64,000 bases of DNA, from the NCBI GenBank assembly GCA_029289265.1, contig JARFTX010000007.1, forward strand, positions 1-64,000, written 5' to 3'. The DNA comes from Gammaproteobacteria bacterium. GTDB lineage: Bacteria; Pseudomonadota; Gammaproteobacteria; Burkholderiales; Rhodocyclaceae. Shown here in pieces: positions 20,332 to 32,258 of this stretch. The notes beneath the pieces are model-generated. The model was not told the origin of the DNA, ran no database searches, and saw nothing but the letters and a program-made list of their open reading frames with translations. Position numbers and translations under genes: made by a program. Within the stretch, counting starts at the first letter, position 1; each line of letters opens with the position of its first letter.

Positions 20332-21297
20332 TCAGAATTCGAGCAGCGCCGCGCCCCAGGTGAAGCCGCCCCCGACACCCTCGAGCAGCACCCGCTGTCC
20401 GCGCCCGATACGCCCGTCTCGCACGGCCAGGTCGAGCGCAAGCGGAATGGACGCGGCCGAGGTATTGCCGTGGCGATCGACTGTGGTGATGACCCGGTCC
20501 ATCGCCAGGCCCAGACGCTTGGCCGTCGCCTGCAGGATGCGGACGTTGGCCTGGTGGGGAATCAGCCAATCGAGGTCGCCGAGCTTCATCCGGCCGGCCT
20601 CGGCCACTTCCAGCGCGACATCGCCGAGAACCTTGACCGCAAACTTGAACACGGCCTGTCCGTCCATGCGCAGGAACGGGTCGCCGACCACCTGCCCGGC
20701 AGCGACACCGCCCGGCACGCACAGGATGGGATGGTGGCTGCCGTCGGCATGCAGCGCGCTGGCGAGGATGCCCGGCTTGTCCGAGGCCTCGAGCACGACG
20801 GCGCCGGCGCCGTCACCGAACAGCACGCAGGTGCCGCGGTCGGACCAGTCGAGAATGCGCGAGAAGACCTCGGCGCCGACCACCAGTGCGCGCCGGTGGC
20901 TGCCCGAGCGGATGAATTTCTCGGCAACCGTGAGTCCGTAGATGAAGCCGCTGCACACGGCCTGCACGTCGAAGGCGGCGCAGCCGTTCACGATGCCGAG
21001 CTTCGCCTGCAGCAGCGTCGCCGTGCTGGGGAAAATGTAGTCGGGCGTGGAGGTGGCGACAATGATCAGGTCGATGTCGTCGGGGACGAGTCCTGCGGCC
21101 GAAATGGCGCGCTCGCTCGCCAGCCGGGCCAGTTCGCTGGAGCCGATGTCCGGCCCGGCCAGATGGCGCGACCGGATGCCGGTCCGTTCGACGATCCAGT
21201 CGTCGGACGTCTCGATGCCGCGACTCACCAGATCGGCATTGGTCACCGGGTCGCCCGGCAGGTAGCTTCCGGTGCCGGCGATGCGCGCGTAAATCAT
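20332..21297 (-). CDS. fabH: 3-oxoacyl-[acyl-carrier-protein] synthase III
   Basis: FabH starts fatty acid synthesis by condensing acetyl-CoA with malonyl-ACP. The 321-residue protein shows the active-site Cys in [13 protein letters not shown] near residue 112, the catalytic His in IPHQANVRI and Asn in [10 protein letters not shown]. The start overlaps the plsX stop by four bases. Its position after plsX and before fabD is the standard order in proteobacteria. Confidence 0.97.
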   Translation of the reverse strand: MIYARIAGTGSYLPGDPVTNADLVSRGIETSDDWIVERTGIRSRHLAGPDIGSSELARLASERAISAAGLVPDDIDLIIVATSTPDYIFPSTATLLQAKLGIVNGCAAFDVQAVCSGFIYGLTVAEKFIRSGSHRRALVVGAEVFSRILDWSDRGTCVLFGDGAGAVVLEASDKPGILASALHADGSHHPILCVPGGVAAGQVVGDPFLRMDGQAVFKFAVKVLGDVALEVAEAGRMKLGDLDWLIPHQANVRILQATAKRLGLAMDRVITTVDRHGNTSAASIPLALDLAVRDGRIGRGQRVLLEGVGGGFTWGAALLEF

Positions 21298-22310
21298 GCT
21301 TTCACTCCGTCCATCGCCGCCATGCGTTGCGTGATGCGTTCGATCAGCTTGTTGCCGGCCGCCTCGGCGGCGCGGTGGATCGCCTGTTCGAACGCGAAGG
21401 CATCGGCCGAGCCATGGCTCTTGACGACGACGCCGCGCAAACCCACCAGGGCCGCGCCGTTGTAGCGACGATGATCGACCCGATGCTTGAAGCGCTTGAG
21501 TACCGGCATCGAGACGAGCGCCATCAGCTTGCTGAGGGGGCCACGACTGAATTCCTCGCGCAGGAAAGTGGCAAGCATCTGCGCCAGACCCTCCGAGGTC
21601 TTCAGCGCGACATTGCCGACGAATCCGTCACAGACCACGACATCGGTCGTGCCCTCGTAGATGTCGTCGCCTTCTACATTACCGTAAAAGTTGAGTCCGC
21701 TCGTCCTCAACAACTCGCCGGCCCGCTTGACGACGTCGTTGCCCTTCATCGCCTCTTCGCCGATGTTGAGCAGGCCGACCGAAGGGCGATCGATGTGCTC
21801 GACCGAGGCAACCAGCATCGCGCCCATCACGCCGAACTGCAAGAGGTGCTCGGGCTCGCAGTCGACGTTCGCGCCGAGGTCGAGCACGTAGGTCTGGCCC
21901 TTGCGCGTGGGCAGCACGGTCGCAATCGCGGGACGGTCGATTCCCGGCAGGGTCTTGAGCACGAAGCGCGAGATGGCCATCAACGCGCCGGTATTCCCCG
22001 CCGACACCGCGGCCTGGGCCCGGCCGGACTTGACCAGGTCGATCGCCACGCGCATCGACGAGTCCTTCTTGTTGCGCATGGCCGTCGCCGGCCCCTCGTC
22101 CATGCCGACGACCTCGGAGGCCGCCTGCAGGGTGAGGCGTTCGCCGAACTGCGTGGCAGCCTCGCGCCCGACACCTTCGAGAACTTCGGGCAGACCGACC
22201 AGGATGATCCGCGTACCCGGATGGCGGCGCAGGAAAGCTAGTGCCGCCGGGACAGTCACGGTCGGCCCATGATCGCCGCCCATGCAGTCTATCGCGACGG
22301 TGACATCCAT
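21294..22310 (-). CDS. plsX: Phosphate acyltransferase PlsX
   Basis: PlsX makes acyl-phosphate from acyl-ACP for the PlsY route to phosphatidic acid, linking fatty acid and phospholipid synthesis. The 338-residue protein begins [16 protein letters not shown] and contains [12 protein letters not shown] and [15 protein letters not shown], all family hallmarks. A purine-rich site (AGAAGAGA) precedes the ATG. An intrinsic terminator lies just upstream, behind rpmF, so plsX-fab transcription may rely on readthrough or on a promoter inside rpmF. Confidence 0.96.
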   Translation of the reverse strand: MDVTVAIDCMGGDHGPTVTVPAALAFLRRHPGTRIILVGLPEVLEGVGREAATQFGERLTLQAASEVVGMDEGPATAMRNKKDSSMRVAIDLVKSGRAQAAVSAGNTGALMAISRFVLKTLPGIDRPAIATVLPTRKGQTYVLDLGANVDCEPEHLLQFGVMGAMLVASVEHIDRPSVGLLNIGEEAMKGNDVVKRAGELLRTSGLNFYGNVEGDDIYEGTTDVVVCDGFVGNVALKTSEGLAQMLATFLREEFSRGPLSKLMALVSMPVLKRFKHRVDHRRYNGAALVGLRGVVVKSHGSADAFAFEQAIHRAAEAAGNKLIERITQRMAAMDGVKA

Positions 22311-22342
22311 CGATTTCTCTTCTTTGCGGGCGAATGAAACAT

Positions 22343-22377
22343 AAAAAACGGCGCAGCCGCACTATGCGCTGCGCCGT
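22343..22377 (-). terminator. Intrinsic terminator after rpmF
   Basis: On the minus strand ACGGCGCAGC pairs perfectly with GCTGCGCCGT (10 bp, 22377-22348) and is followed directly by a run of Ts (22348-22343). It lies 16 bases after the rpmF stop and 33 bases before the plsX start. Confidence 0.85.
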
Positions 22378-22392
22378 CTTCGGCAGGGGAGA

Positions 22393-22572
22393 TCACTCGC
22401 CCTTGGTATTGACGACCTTCTTGCCGCGATAGTAGCCGTTGGGGCTGATGTGGTGGCGCAGGTGCACCTCGCCGGTCGTCGACTCGACGGCGAGCGGGGG
22501 GTTGGTCAGAAAGTCGTGGGCACGGTGCATGCCGCGCTTGGACGGGGATTTCTTGTTTTGCTGAACGGCCAT
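22393..22572 (-). CDS. rpmF: Large ribosomal subunit protein bL32
   Basis: A 59-residue basic protein reading [20 protein letters not shown] and ending [14 protein letters not shown], a clear bL32 of the betaproteobacterial type. The family's zinc-binding cysteines are absent, the non-zinc form. It follows yceD by 30 bases; the yceD-rpmF-plsX-fab order is conserved and links ribosome and membrane synthesis. Confidence 0.97.
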   Translation of the reverse strand: MAVQQNKKSPSKRGMHRAHDFLTNPPLAVESTTGEVHLRHHISPNGYYRGKKVVNTKGE

Positions 22573-22602
22573 CAGTGCTACTCCTCGATACTAAAATGGT
22601 GC

Positions 22603-23106
22603 CTAGCCCGCCCCGCCCTGCTTGCGCAGTGCGGCAATCGCGGCGAAAGGCGATTGTTTTTCATCCCCGCCCAGAGGGCGTGGCGCATCACAACTGTCAT
22701 GTCGGGGCACGACCGGCACGGCGAGGAGGATCTCGTCCTCGACCAGCGCCAGCACGTCCATGTCGGCATTCGCCTCGATGACGTCGAACTCGTCGATCTC
22801 GAGTTCCTCGTCGGGAATCTCCGCCCCCGGCTTCACCAGCCGCAGCACCGATTCCAGGTCGAGCACCCACTCCATCTCACCGAGGCAACGCTGGCAGCGC
22901 ATCCGGAAGATTCCGGTCGCTGTCAGGCGCAGGCTCGGCTGCCCGTCGGCAGCGATCTCGCCTCCGAGCGTGTACGCGACGTCACCCACCCGATCGAGCA
23001 GCAGATCCCCGAGGCGCCCCAGTGCAACGAGCGGAACGCTGCCCGCGAGTTGCCCGGATTCCTTTGCGAACCTGAACGGATCGGCAATGATGCGACCTTG
23101 CGACAT
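22603..23106 (-). CDS. yceD: YceD/DUF177 family 23S rRNA accumulation protein
   Basis: YceD is needed for normal 23S rRNA accumulation in E. coli; the mechanism is poorly known. The 167-residue protein has the family's central CxxC ([13 protein letters not shown], about residues 69-82), an acidic stretch ([13 protein letters not shown]) and the conserved [21 protein letters not shown]. The ATG at 23106 fits the family start but lies only about three bases after the predicted transcription start, with no Shine-Dalgarno sequence. Confidence 0.93.
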   Translation of the reverse strand: MSQGRIIADPFRFAKESGQLAGSVPLVALGRLGDLLLDRVGDVAYTLGGEIAADGQPSLRLTATGIFRMRCQRCLGEMEWVLDLESVLRLVKPGAEIPDEELEIDEFDVIEANADMDVLALVEDEILLAVPVVPRHDSCDAPRPLGGDEKQSPFAAIAALRKQGGAG

Positions 23107-23115
23107 AGGGGCGGG

Positions 23116-23144
23116 ATGATATTATTTCCGCCCTCCCCTGTCAA
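23116..23144 (-). promoter_or_regulatory. Strong sigma-70 promoter for yceD-rpmF
   Basis: Minus strand: TTGACA (23144-23139), 17-base spacer, TATCAT (23121-23116). The predicted start is near 23109, three bases before the yceD ATG (23106), implying an almost leaderless transcript. Confidence 0.8.
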
Positions 23145-23184
23145 AGCGCGCGTAAACGCGTGCCGGCCCGCCCCTGCCAATCTG

Positions 23185-23760
23185 ATGAAGCTCGTCCTCG
23201 CCTCGACCTCAGCCTATCGCCGCAGCCTGCTCGAGCGCCTGGGCATTCCCTTCGAAACGGCCCGCCCGCAGACGGACGAGCGCCCATTGAAGGGGGAGTC
23301 GCCCACCGCGACGGCACTGCGGCTCGCGGCCGACAAGGCGCGCGCGGTGGCCGACCAGTTCCCCGATGCGCTCGTGATCGGCAGCGATCAGGTCGCGCAC
23401 CTCGGCAACGAGATCTTCGGCAAACCCGGCACCGTCGAGCGCGCGATCGAGCAGTTGAGCCGGATGCGCGGCCAGACCGTCGTCTTCGACACCGCGCTCG
23501 CAGTCCTCAACACGCGGACCGGGCGCGTGCGGCGAGAGAACGTCCCGACCATCGTCCGTTTTCGCGCGCTGTCCGACGATGAGATCGTGCGCTACGTCGA
23601 AGCCGAGCGTCCGCTCGATTGCGCAGGCAGCGCCAAGTCGGAGGGGCTGGGCATCGCGCTGCTCGAGTCGCTGTCGGGCGACGACCCGACCGCACTGGTC
23701 GGCCTTCCGCTGATTGCCCTGTCGCGCATGCTGCGCGCAGAAGGGCTCGCACTGCCGTGA
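23185..23760 (+). CDS. maf: Maf-family nucleotide pyrophosphatase
   Basis: Maf proteins hydrolyse non-canonical or modified nucleoside triphosphates to keep nucleotide pools clean. The 191-residue protein begins [20 protein letters not shown] and has the conserved [19 protein letters not shown] and [19 protein letters not shown]. The Ser-Ala-Lys region ([11 protein letters not shown]) suggests the YceF subgroup rather than YhdE. ATG 23185 matches the family start; the open frame further upstream is antisense to yceD. Confidence 0.94.
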   Translation: MKLVLASTSAYRRSLLERLGIPFETARPQTDERPLKGESPTATALRLAADKARAVADQFPDALVIGSDQVAHLGNEIFGKPGTVERAIEQLSRMRGQTVVFDTALAVLNTRTGRVRRENVPTIVRFRALSDDEIVRYVEAERPLDCAGSAKSEGLGIALLESLSGDDPTALVGLPLIALSRMLRAEGLALP

Positions 23761-24476
23761 AGCCGGCGCCGGGCACCCTCGTGCTGGTGCCGGTGAGTCT
23801 CGGCGACGTGCAGTGGTCGCACTTTCTCCCCGAGGAGGCGCAACGCGCCGCCGCGTCGATCCGCCATTTCGTCGTGGAGAACGCCAAGTCGGCCCGCGCC
23901 CAGCTCAAGGGCATCGGCCATCCCGTGCCCCTGCGCGAACTCGATCTCCGCCCCTTGCCCGATAACGCGTCGGCGACGGAACTCGATGCCCTGCTCGCCC
24001 CCGCGCTCGCCGGTCACGACGTCGGGCTGATGTCGGACGCCGGCTGCCCCGCGGTGGCCGACCCCGGCGCACGATTGGTCGCCCGGGCCCACGCGCTCGG
24101 GCTGCGCGTCAAGCCGCTGGTCGGACCGTCTTCCATCCTGCTCGCGCTGATGGCTTCCGGCCTCAACGGCCAGAGCTTCGCCTTCTGCGGCTACCTGCCC
24201 GTAGCCGAGGCCGAGCGCGATGCACGGCTGCGCCGACTCGAGGAAGAATCGCGCCGACTCGGCCGCACCCAGATCTTCATCGAGACGCCTTATCGCAACG
24301 GCCGCCTCTACGATGCGCTCCTGAGAGTCTGCGACGCGAGCACGCAAATCTGCGTCGCCCGCGACCTCACCACCGATTCGGAATGGATCCGCACCCTGCC
24401 GGCCGATGCTTGGCGCCGCCGCGAACGCCCCGACCTGGAACGCCGTCCGGCGCTCTTTCTGATCCTCGCCCAGTAA
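23757..24476 (+). CDS. SAM-dependent methyltransferase, tetrapyrrole-methylase/RsmI-like
   Basis: A 239-residue protein of the tetrapyrrole methylase fold, close to RsmI-type rRNA methyltransferases but without the extra C-terminal part of E. coli RsmI (286 residues). The motifs [16 protein letters not shown] and [17 protein letters not shown] are clear, as is FIETPYRN. The target is not known from sequence. The GTG start at 23757 overlaps the maf stop (GTGA), so the two are co-translated. Confidence 0.85.
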   Translation: MKPAPGTLVLVPVSLGDVQWSHFLPEEAQRAAASIRHFVVENAKSARAQLKGIGHPVPLRELDLRPLPDNASATELDALLAPALAGHDVGLMSDAGCPAVADPGARLVARAHALGLRVKPLVGPSSILLALMASGLNGQSFAFCGYLPVAEAERDARLRRLEEESRRLGRTQIFIETPYRNGRLYDALLRVCDASTQICVARDLTTDSEWIRTLPADAWRRRERPDLERRPALFLILAQ

Positions 24477-24516
24477 GCTGCGAACCGGCGCCGCGGCACT
24501 CGCGCTGCGGACGCAC

Positions 24517-25173
24517 TCAGGATTTCGTCCGCAGCCAGTCGCCGAGCGCCGCCGGGGTATCGGCGATCGCGACCGGCGCAGCCTCTTCGAGCGCCGCGCG
24601 CGGATGCGCGCCGAAAGCCACCGCCAGCGCATCCACGCCGGCATTGCGCGCCATCAGCAGGTCGTGGGTCGTATCGCCGACCATCAGCGTGCGCCCGCGC
24701 CCGACGCCCAGCTCCGACATGATCTCCTCGAGCATCGCCGGATGCGGCTTCGAGAAGGTCTCGTCGGCGCAGCGGGTCGAGTGGAAGAACGCCCCCAAGC
24801 GCGTGTGCTCGAGCGCGCGGCGCAGGCCGAGCCGGCTCTTGCCGGTCGCCACCGCGAGCAGCCGCCCGGCGCCGGCGAGTTCCTCGATCAACTCGTAGGC
24901 ACCCGGAAAGAGGCTCAACTCGTGATCGCTGGACAGATAGTGATGGCGGTAGCGCTCCACCATCTGCGGATAGGCCGCTTCCGGCAGTTCCGGCACGGCG
25001 TGGCGCAGGGCCTCGCCGAGGCCCAGACCGATCACGTGGCGCGCCCGTTCGTCGCTGGGCTCGGGCAATCCGAGGTCGCGGCAGGCCGCCATGATCGCCC
25101 GAACGATCGCGCCAGCCGAATCCATCAGCGTGCCGTCCCAATCGAACACGATCAGTTCGTAGCGCTCACGCAT
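24517..25173 (-). CDS. HAD-superfamily phosphatase, phosphoglycolate-phosphatase type
   Basis: A 218-residue hydrolase with all four HAD motifs: DWDGTLMDS (nucleophile Asp about 11), a Thr in VATGKS, Lys in FSKPHPAM, and GDTTHDLLMA. A helical cap sits between motifs I and II. It resembles Gph-like phosphatases; the substrate cannot be fixed from sequence. It starts inside the end of rluC (8-base overlap), an arrangement common in beta- and gammaproteobacteria. Confidence 0.88.
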   Translation of the reverse strand: MRERYELIVFDWDGTLMDSAGAIVRAIMAACRDLGLPEPSDERARHVIGLGLGEALRHAVPELPEAAYPQMVERYRHHYLSSDHELSLFPGAYELIEELAGAGRLLAVATGKSRLGLRRALEHTRLGAFFHSTRCADETFSKPHPAMLEEIMSELGVGRGRTLMVGDTTHDLLMARNAGVDALAVAFGAHPRAALEEAAPVAIADTPAALGDWLRTKS

Positions 25174-26119
25174 CGCGGGCGGCCTCCTCGCGATCGAGAC
25201 GGTCGAGAAAGCCGCGCAGGTCGTCGGGCAGCCCGGCCTCGAGCGCCACAGCGGCACCGGTAAGAGGGTGCGCGAACTCGAGTCGCGCCGCATGCAGAAA
25301 CATCCTCTTCAATCCCTTCGCCTCGAGCGCCTTGTTGAGCGTGAAATCACCGTACTTGTCGTCACCGCACAGCGGAAAGCCCAGATGCGCGAGATGGACG
25401 CGGATCTGATGCGTGCGCCCGGTCATCAGTTCCACGTCGAGCAGTGTGTAGTCCGCATAGCTGCGGACGCGGCGGACGATGCTGTGCGAGGCCTTGCCCT
25501 CGTCGCTGACGCGCACGCGCCGCTCGCCCTCGGGCGTCAGATACTTCAGCAGCGGCAGCCGCACATGCTGCATCGCATTGCGCCAGCGGCCCGGGACGAG
25601 CGCCAGATAGTGCTTGGTGACGCGCCCCTCGCGCATCATGTCGTGCAGGGCCGTCAGCGCGGAGCGCTTCTTGGCGACGATCAGCAGACCTGAAGTCTCG
25701 CGGTCGATGCGGTGGGCGAGCTCGAGCATGCGCGCCTCGGGGCGCTGGCTGCGCAATTGCTCGATGATGCCGTAGCTCACGCCGCTGCCGCCATGCACCG
25801 CCTTGCCGGCGGGCTTGTCGAGCACGATCAGCGCATCGTCCTCGAAGACGATGGGAAGCGGACGCCCGGCCGGCGCCGGCCCCGTGCGCTCGGGCTCCGC
25901 GATGCGCACGGGCGGGATGCGGATCTCGTCGCCTTCGGCCAGCCGATAGGTGGCGGCGACGCGTCCGCCATTGACGCGCACCTCGCCACTGCGCAGGATG
26001 CGATAGACGTGACTCTTGGGCACACCCTTGCACACCCGCATCAGGTAGTTGTCGATGCGCTGGCCCGCCGCGGCCTCGTCCACCCGCTCACGCCGCACCG
26101 CAATGGCTTTGCCTTCCAT
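25166..26119 (-). CDS. rluC: 23S rRNA pseudouridine synthase RluC
   Basis: RluC converts uridines 955, 2504 and 2580 (E. coli numbering) of 23S rRNA to pseudouridine. The protein has an N-terminal S4 domain (QRIDNYLMRVCKGVPKSHVYRILRSG is in two parts here) and the RluA-type catalytic HRIDRETSGLLIVAK with the essential Asp. GRTHQIRVHLAHLG and the C-terminal MFLHAARLEF follow. Three ATGs in a row (26125, 26122, 26119) are possible; the third is best spaced from CAGG. It is divergent from rne, as in E. coli. Confidence 0.94.
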   Translation of the reverse strand: MEGKAIAVRRERVDEAAAGQRIDNYLMRVCKGVPKSHVYRILRSGEVRVNGGRVAATYRLAEGDEIRIPPVRIAEPERTGPAPAGRPLPIVFEDDALIVLDKPAGKAVHGGSGVSYGIIEQLRSQRPEARMLELAHRIDRETSGLLIVAKKRSALTALHDMMREGRVTKHYLALVPGRWRNAMQHVRLPLLKYLTPEGERRVRVSDEGKASHSIVRRVRSYADYTLLDVELMTGRTHQIRVHLAHLGFPLCGDDKYGDFTLNKALEAKGLKRMFLHAARLEFAHPLTGAAVALEAGLPDDLRGFLDRLDREEAARDA

Positions 26120-26138
26120 CATCATCCTGAAATATACT
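26109..26138 (+). promoter_or_regulatory. Sigma-70 promoter for rne
   Basis: TTGCCT (26109-26114), 18-base spacer, TATACT (26133-26138). The predicted start near 26145 gives a leader of about 358 bases before rne. It overlaps the start of the divergent rluC gene. Confidence 0.6.
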
Positions 26139-26144
26139 CTGGCC

Positions 26145-26502
26145 TGGAAGTCCCGGTTGCTGTCGGGGTTCCGGCGCGAAGCGCGTGGAACCGGACAGGA
26201 CAACGAGCCCAAACAGCGAGCTCCCGGGTGACCAAATCATGCTCTCGCTGCCCCAAAGGGCAGTGATGGTAACGCAATCGACAATCTTCGATCCAATCGA
26301 TCGAACAGTAACGTGTCGCACACATGCAGGATCAAGCGCTCCGGCCGTACCGGCGGGAGCGCGAGAGTATCGACCAGCCGACCCATCAACGCCTGAACCG
26401 TACCGGATGAAAGAAGCTTACAACCAGTGCTCCTGAACCCGTAAAGCGCGATGGTGCGCGCCGTTCGTCCTGCCCGTGTGCTGTCACGGGAGAACGAAAC
26501 AA
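26145..26502 (+). promoter_or_regulatory. Structured 5' leader of rne
   Basis: This non-coding stretch holds four strong hairpins on the plus strand. 26160-26198 has CTGTC/GACAG, GGTTCC/GGAACC and GCGC-GAA-GCGC in one long stem. 26248-26263 is CTGCCC-CAAA-GGGCAG. 26336-26362 is GCGCTCC/GGAGCGC enclosing GCCG-TAC-CGGC. 26473-26490 is CCCGTG-TGCTGT-CACGGG, whose 3' arm overlaps the GGGAGA ribosome-binding site. In E. coli the rne leader (361 bases) contains hairpins that RNase E uses to control its own mRNA; the similar length and layout suggest the same here. Confidence 0.6.
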
Positions 26503-29500
26503 ATGAAGCGCATGCTTTTCAATGCGACGCAGGCCGAGGAACTCCGCGTCGCGATCGTCGATGGTCAGAAACTGATCGACCTCGACATCGAATCGGCCTC
26601 GAAGGAAGAACGAAAAAGCAACATCTACAAGGCGGTCATCACCCGCCTGGAACCCAGCCTCGAAGCCGCGTTCGTCGACTACGGGTCCGAACGCCACGGC
26701 TTTCTGCCCTTCAAGGAGATTGCGCGCGCCTACATGGGCGGCGGTTCCGACGCCGGGAAGAGCCGCGTCCAGGACGGCCTCAAGGTCGGCCAGGAACTGA
26801 TCGTCCAGGTCGAGAAGGACGAGCGCGGCAACAAGGGCGCGGCCCTCACCACCTATATCTCGCTCGCCGGCCGCTATCTGGTGCTGATGCCCAACAACCC
26901 TCGTGGCGGCGGCGTTTCGCGCCGTGTCGAGGGTGACGAGCGGGCCGAGCTGCGTGAGGTCATGGACCAGCTCGAAGTGCCCTCGGGCATGAGCCTGATC
27001 GCCCGCACGGCGGCGATCGGCCGCAGCGCCGACGAACTCCAGTGGGACCTCAACTACCTGCTGCAACTCTGGCAGGCGATCGAAGGCGCGGCCAAGTTGC
27101 AGGCCGGTGCCTTTCTCATCTACCAGGAAGGCAGCCTCGTGATCCGCGCGATCCGCGACTACTTCCAGCCCGACATCGGCGAGATCCTGATCGACACCGA
27201 CGACGTCTACGAGCAGGCGCGCCAGTTCATGGCCCACGTGATGCCGGGCAACGTCGCCCGCGTCAAACGCTACAACGACGACGTGCCGCTGTTCTCACGG
27301 TTCCAGATCGAGCACCAGATCGAGTCGGCGTACTCGCGCCAGGTGTCGCTGCCCAGCGGTGGCGCCATCGTCATCGACCACACCGAAGCGCTCGTTTCCG
27401 TCGACGTGAACTCGGGCCGCGCGACCAAGGGCGCCGACATCGAGGACACGGCGTTTCGCACCAACCTCGAGGCGGCCGAAGAGATCGCTCGCCAGTTGCG
27501 CCTGCGCGACCTGGGCGGGCTGATCGTGATCGACTTCATCGACATGGAGTCGCAGAAGAACCAGCGCGACGTCGAAAGCCGACTGCGCGACGCGCTGCGC
27601 CACGACCGTGCCCGCGTTCAGACGGGCAAGATCAGCCGCTTCGGCCTGCTCGAGCTGTCGCGCCAGCGCCTGCGCCCGGCGCTCGCCGAGACGAGCTACA
27701 TCACTTGCCCGCGCTGCAACGGCACCGGCCACATCCGCAGCACCGAGTCCTCGGCGCTGCACATCCTGCGCATCCTCGAAGAGGAGGCGATGAAGGAGAA
27801 CACCGGCGGCGTGCACGTGCAGGTGCCGGTCGACGTCGGGACCTTCCTGCTCAACGAGAAGCGCTCGGACATCGCGCGCGTCGAGCTGCGGCACAAGATT
27901 CAGCTCATCATCGTTCCGAACCGTCACCTGGAGACGCCGCATCATCAGATCACGCGCCTGCGTCACGACCAGTTGAACCAGGAGGACATCGCGCTCGCCA
28001 GCTATGAAATGGTGGCTGCGCCCCCCGCCGAGGACTTGCGCCTTCCGGGCGGAGCGGAAGCCCGCCCGGCACGCCCCGAGGCGGTCGTCAAGGGCATCTC
28101 GCGCGATATGGCTACTGCCCCGCCCGCCCCCGCTCCGGTGCCGGAACCGGCGGCAGCGGCAGCTGCTCCCGCCTCCGAGCCGAAGCCGGGTCTGTTCCAG
28201 CGCCTGCTCGGCTGGCTGCGCAGCACCCCGGAGCCCGCCGCCGAAGCCAAGCCGGCCGCCGAAGCCGTAAGCAAGCGCGAAGGACGCCCCCAGCGCACCG
28301 AGCGCGGCGACGGTCGCCGCCAAGGCAGCCGCAATCGTCGCGAGGGTGAGCGCAGCGAGCGCGAACGGAGTGGCGAAGCCGCCGGTGGCCGCCGTGGCGA
28401 GGCCCAGGCCGGACTCCTGCAGGAGCGCGAACCGAGCGGAAATGGGCGAGGCAACCGTCGGGGCCGTGGCCAGCGTGCCGAACAGAAGCCTGTCGATGCG
28501 AACGAGAAGGTGGTGGCCGAGAAGCCGACCGGCGACAAGGTCGCAGTCGAGAAGACCGCACCCGCTGCACCGGCCGCAAAGCGGGTCGTAGATGCCCCTG
28601 CACCCGACCTGGCCGTCACCGAGGTCGAGGCACTTGGCGCGGATGCTGCCGAAACCGGGACCGAGATGGAGGTCGGCACGCCCAGCAAGCGGCGCCGGCG
28701 CGGGCGTGGCCGTCGCGGCGGGCGCGGCGAGGCACAGGGCAGTGAGGCCGTTGCGGCCGCCGGTTCGGTCGGCGACGAGGACGAAACGCTCGACCTGGCC
28801 GACGCCGAGGGCACGACCGCGATGGCGGCGAATGAGCCCCCTGCCGAAGCCGTTGCCAGGACCGACGAGATCCCGTCCGCAGAAGCGCTGCCGCCGGTGG
28901 TCGCCGGCGCGGCCAGTGCGGTCGAGGAAGGCCGCGAGGCTGCCTTGCCGCCGGTATCGATCCCGGCGGTGACGGTAACCGAAGGCGAGAAACGACAGTC
29001 GGAGTTGAAGGCCGGGGAGCCCGGTGAGGCCACGACGCAGTTTCAAGTGGCCGAAGTCGAACCGACCCCTGCCGACGAAGGCGAGGTCCGCGTGAAAATC
29101 GCCGAGGCTCAGCCCATGACAGCGCCGGTCGCGCCCGAAGTCGCGCCTGCGTCCGACTCCGGGGACACCCCCGCCGAAGCCGGTCGCAGCGCTCCCACGC
29201 CGAGCGAACCGACCGTTGCCGTCGAAGCGGCCCAGACCACGGTTGAGCGGGCCACCGCTGACGAAGCCGCAGCCGAGGCGGAGCGCGCGATTTCGCAACA
29301 TCCCGCCCCCGCGACGGAATCGGCCATGGCGGCCGCAGACGAGACGGACACTACCCGCAAGCCGAGTCCGGCCGTTGCGCATCAAGCGGCCTCGGACCCG
29401 ATCGACCTTGGCGATGCCCTTGCAGAAAGCGGCCTCGTGATGATCGAGACCGACCACTCGAAGGTCGGCACCGCCGCAACGGCAACGCCCGAGCCCGCCA

Positions 29501-29580
29501 GCCCGCCGCTCGGACGCAAACCCAAGCCGCCGACTGCCATCGCCGAAGAGCCGCTTCAACAGATCGAGACGATGAAGTAA
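26503..29580 (+). CDS. rne: Ribonuclease E
   Basis: Essential endoribonuclease for mRNA decay and rRNA/tRNA processing. The 1025-residue protein starts [17 protein letters not shown] and has an S1 domain (about 35-120) and a catalytic DNase-I-like domain. The metal-binding Asp are in VDVNSGR (about 302) and VIDFIDM (about 344). The zinc link CPRCNGTGH lies near residue 402. From about residue 520 the protein is low-complexity, with Arg-rich patches (about 585-660 and 725-745) and long Ala/Glu/Pro stretches. These resemble the RNA-binding and scaffold half that anchors degradosome partners, but specific partner sites are not recognisable. Confidence 0.97.
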   Translation: MKRMLFNATQAEELRVAIVDGQKLIDLDIESASKEERKSNIYKAVITRLEPSLEAAFVDYGSERHGFLPFKEIARAYMGGGSDAGKSRVQDGLKVGQELIVQVEKDERGNKGAALTTYISLAGRYLVLMPNNPRGGGVSRRVEGDERAELREVMDQLEVPSGMSLIARTAAIGRSADELQWDLNYLLQLWQAIEGAAKLQAGAFLIYQEGSLVIRAIRDYFQPDIGEILIDTDDVYEQARQFMAHVMPGNVARVKRYNDDVPLFSRFQIEHQIESAYSRQVSLPSGGAIVIDHTEALVSVDVNSGRATKGADIEDTAFRTNLEAAEEIARQLRLRDLGGLIVIDFIDMESQKNQRDVESRLRDALRHDRARVQTGKISRFGLLELSRQRLRPALAETSYITCPRCNGTGHIRSTESSALHILRILEEEAMKENTGGVHVQVPVDVGTFLLNEKRSDIARVELRHKIQLIIVPNRHLETPHHQITRLRHDQLNQEDIALASYEMVAAPPAEDLRLPGGAEARPARPEAVVKGISRDMATAPPAPAPVPEPAAAAAAPASEPKPGLFQRLLGWLRSTPEPAAEAKPAAEAVSKREGRPQRTERGDGRRQGSRNRREGERSERERSGEAAGGRRGEAQAGLLQEREPSGNGRGNRRGRGQRAEQKPVDANEKVVAEKPTGDKVAVEKTAPAAPAAKRVVDAPAPDLAVTEVEALGADAAETGTEMEVGTPSKRRRRGRGRRGGRGEAQGSEAVAAAGSVGDEDETLDLADAEGTTAMAANEPPAEAVARTDEIPSAEALPPVVAGAASAVEEGREAALPPVSIPAVTVTEGEKRQSELKAGEPGEATTQFQVAEVEPTPADEGEVRVKIAEAQPMTAPVAPEVAPASDSGDTPAEAGRSAPTPSEPTVAVEAAQTTVERATADEAAAEAERAISQHPAPATESAMAAADETDTTRKPSPAVAHQAASDPIDLGDALAESGLVMIETDHSKVGTAATATPEPASPPLGRKPKPPTAIAEEPLQQIETMK

Positions 29581-29609
29581 TCGATCGCGGCAGAGCGTCG
29601 CGAAACTGA

Positions 29610-29637
29610 CGAGGGCCGTCCCATGGGGCGGCCCTCG
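29610..29637 (+). terminator. Terminator hairpin after rne
   Basis: GAGGGCCGTCCC pairs with GGGGCGGCCCTC (one G-T pair) around the loop ATG, 30 bases after the rne stop. The T-run is poor (GTTGCTC). The stem is symmetrical, so it could also act on the convergent phosphatase-uvrB transcript. Confidence 0.6.
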
Positions 29638-29698
29638 TTGCTCGGGCACACGCGCATTCCTCACACCACCGCTGTCGCCGCCACCGGGACGATCGTCG

Positions 29699-30166
29699 TC
29701 AGCGCTGCGCAAGCGCCTGGAGCAGACCCTCGACCGCGTCCTCGCAGTAGTCCAGCACGGCCTCAAAACCGGCGTCACCCCCATAGTAGGGATCCGGGAC
29801 TTCGTCGAGGGCATGGCGGCGGGCATAGCGCATGAACAGGCCCAGCCGCGGCCGGTACACCTCCGGGCAGATCCGCTGCATGGTCTCGAGATGCCCCGCA
29901 TCCATGGCCAGGACCAGATCGAAGCGTTGAAAATCGGCGATCTCGAGGCGGCGCGCGCGCAGCGCCGACAAGTCGTAACCACGCCGCGCCGCAGCGCGCT
30001 GCGTGCGCCGGTCGGGCGGTTCGCCGACGTGGTAGCCGTGGGTCCCTGCGGAATCGACCTCGACATGCCCGGCCAGTCCGGCCGCGTCGATGAAGTGGCG
30101 CGCAACGCCTTCTGCAGTGGGCGAACGACAGATGTTTCCGGTGCAGACGAATAGGACTTTTGTCAT
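29699..30166 (-). CDS. Low-molecular-weight protein-tyrosine phosphatase
   Basis: A 155-residue cytoplasmic phosphatase with the P-loop CTGNICRS (CX5R, about residues 8-15) at the N-terminus and the general-acid motif DPYYGG near residue 126. This is the length and layout of the family. The cellular target is unknown; in other bacteria such enzymes act on tyrosine kinases of exopolysaccharide systems or on arginine phosphate, but no kinase is nearby. It lies 26 bases downstream of uvrB on the same strand and is probably co-transcribed. Confidence 0.93.
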   Translation of the reverse strand: MTKVLFVCTGNICRSPTAEGVARHFIDAAGLAGHVEVDSAGTHGYHVGEPPDRRTQRAAARRGYDLSALRARRLEIADFQRFDLVLAMDAGHLETMQRICPEVYRPRLGLFMRYARRHALDEVPDPYYGGDAGFEAVLDYCEDAVEGLLQALAQR

Positions 30167-30192
30167 GTGAATGGCCGGCCTCCCCTCCGGTG

Positions 30193-32249
<2,057 letters not shown>

Positions 32250-32250
<1 letters not shown>

Positions 32251-32258
32251 GCTAGAAT
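32250..32258 (+). promoter_or_regulatory. Extended -10 candidate for the aminotransferase gene
   Basis: TGCTAGAAT reads TG-n-TAGAAT. It would give a start near 32265 and a leader of about 154 bases. It touches the uvrB start codon on the other strand. No clear -35. Confidence 0.35.

Noticed and set aside
27295-30105. A 936-codon frame antisense to rne
   Set aside because: It arises from the repetitive Ala/Glu/Pro codons of the RNase E tail and catalytic domain; no plausible start or domain.
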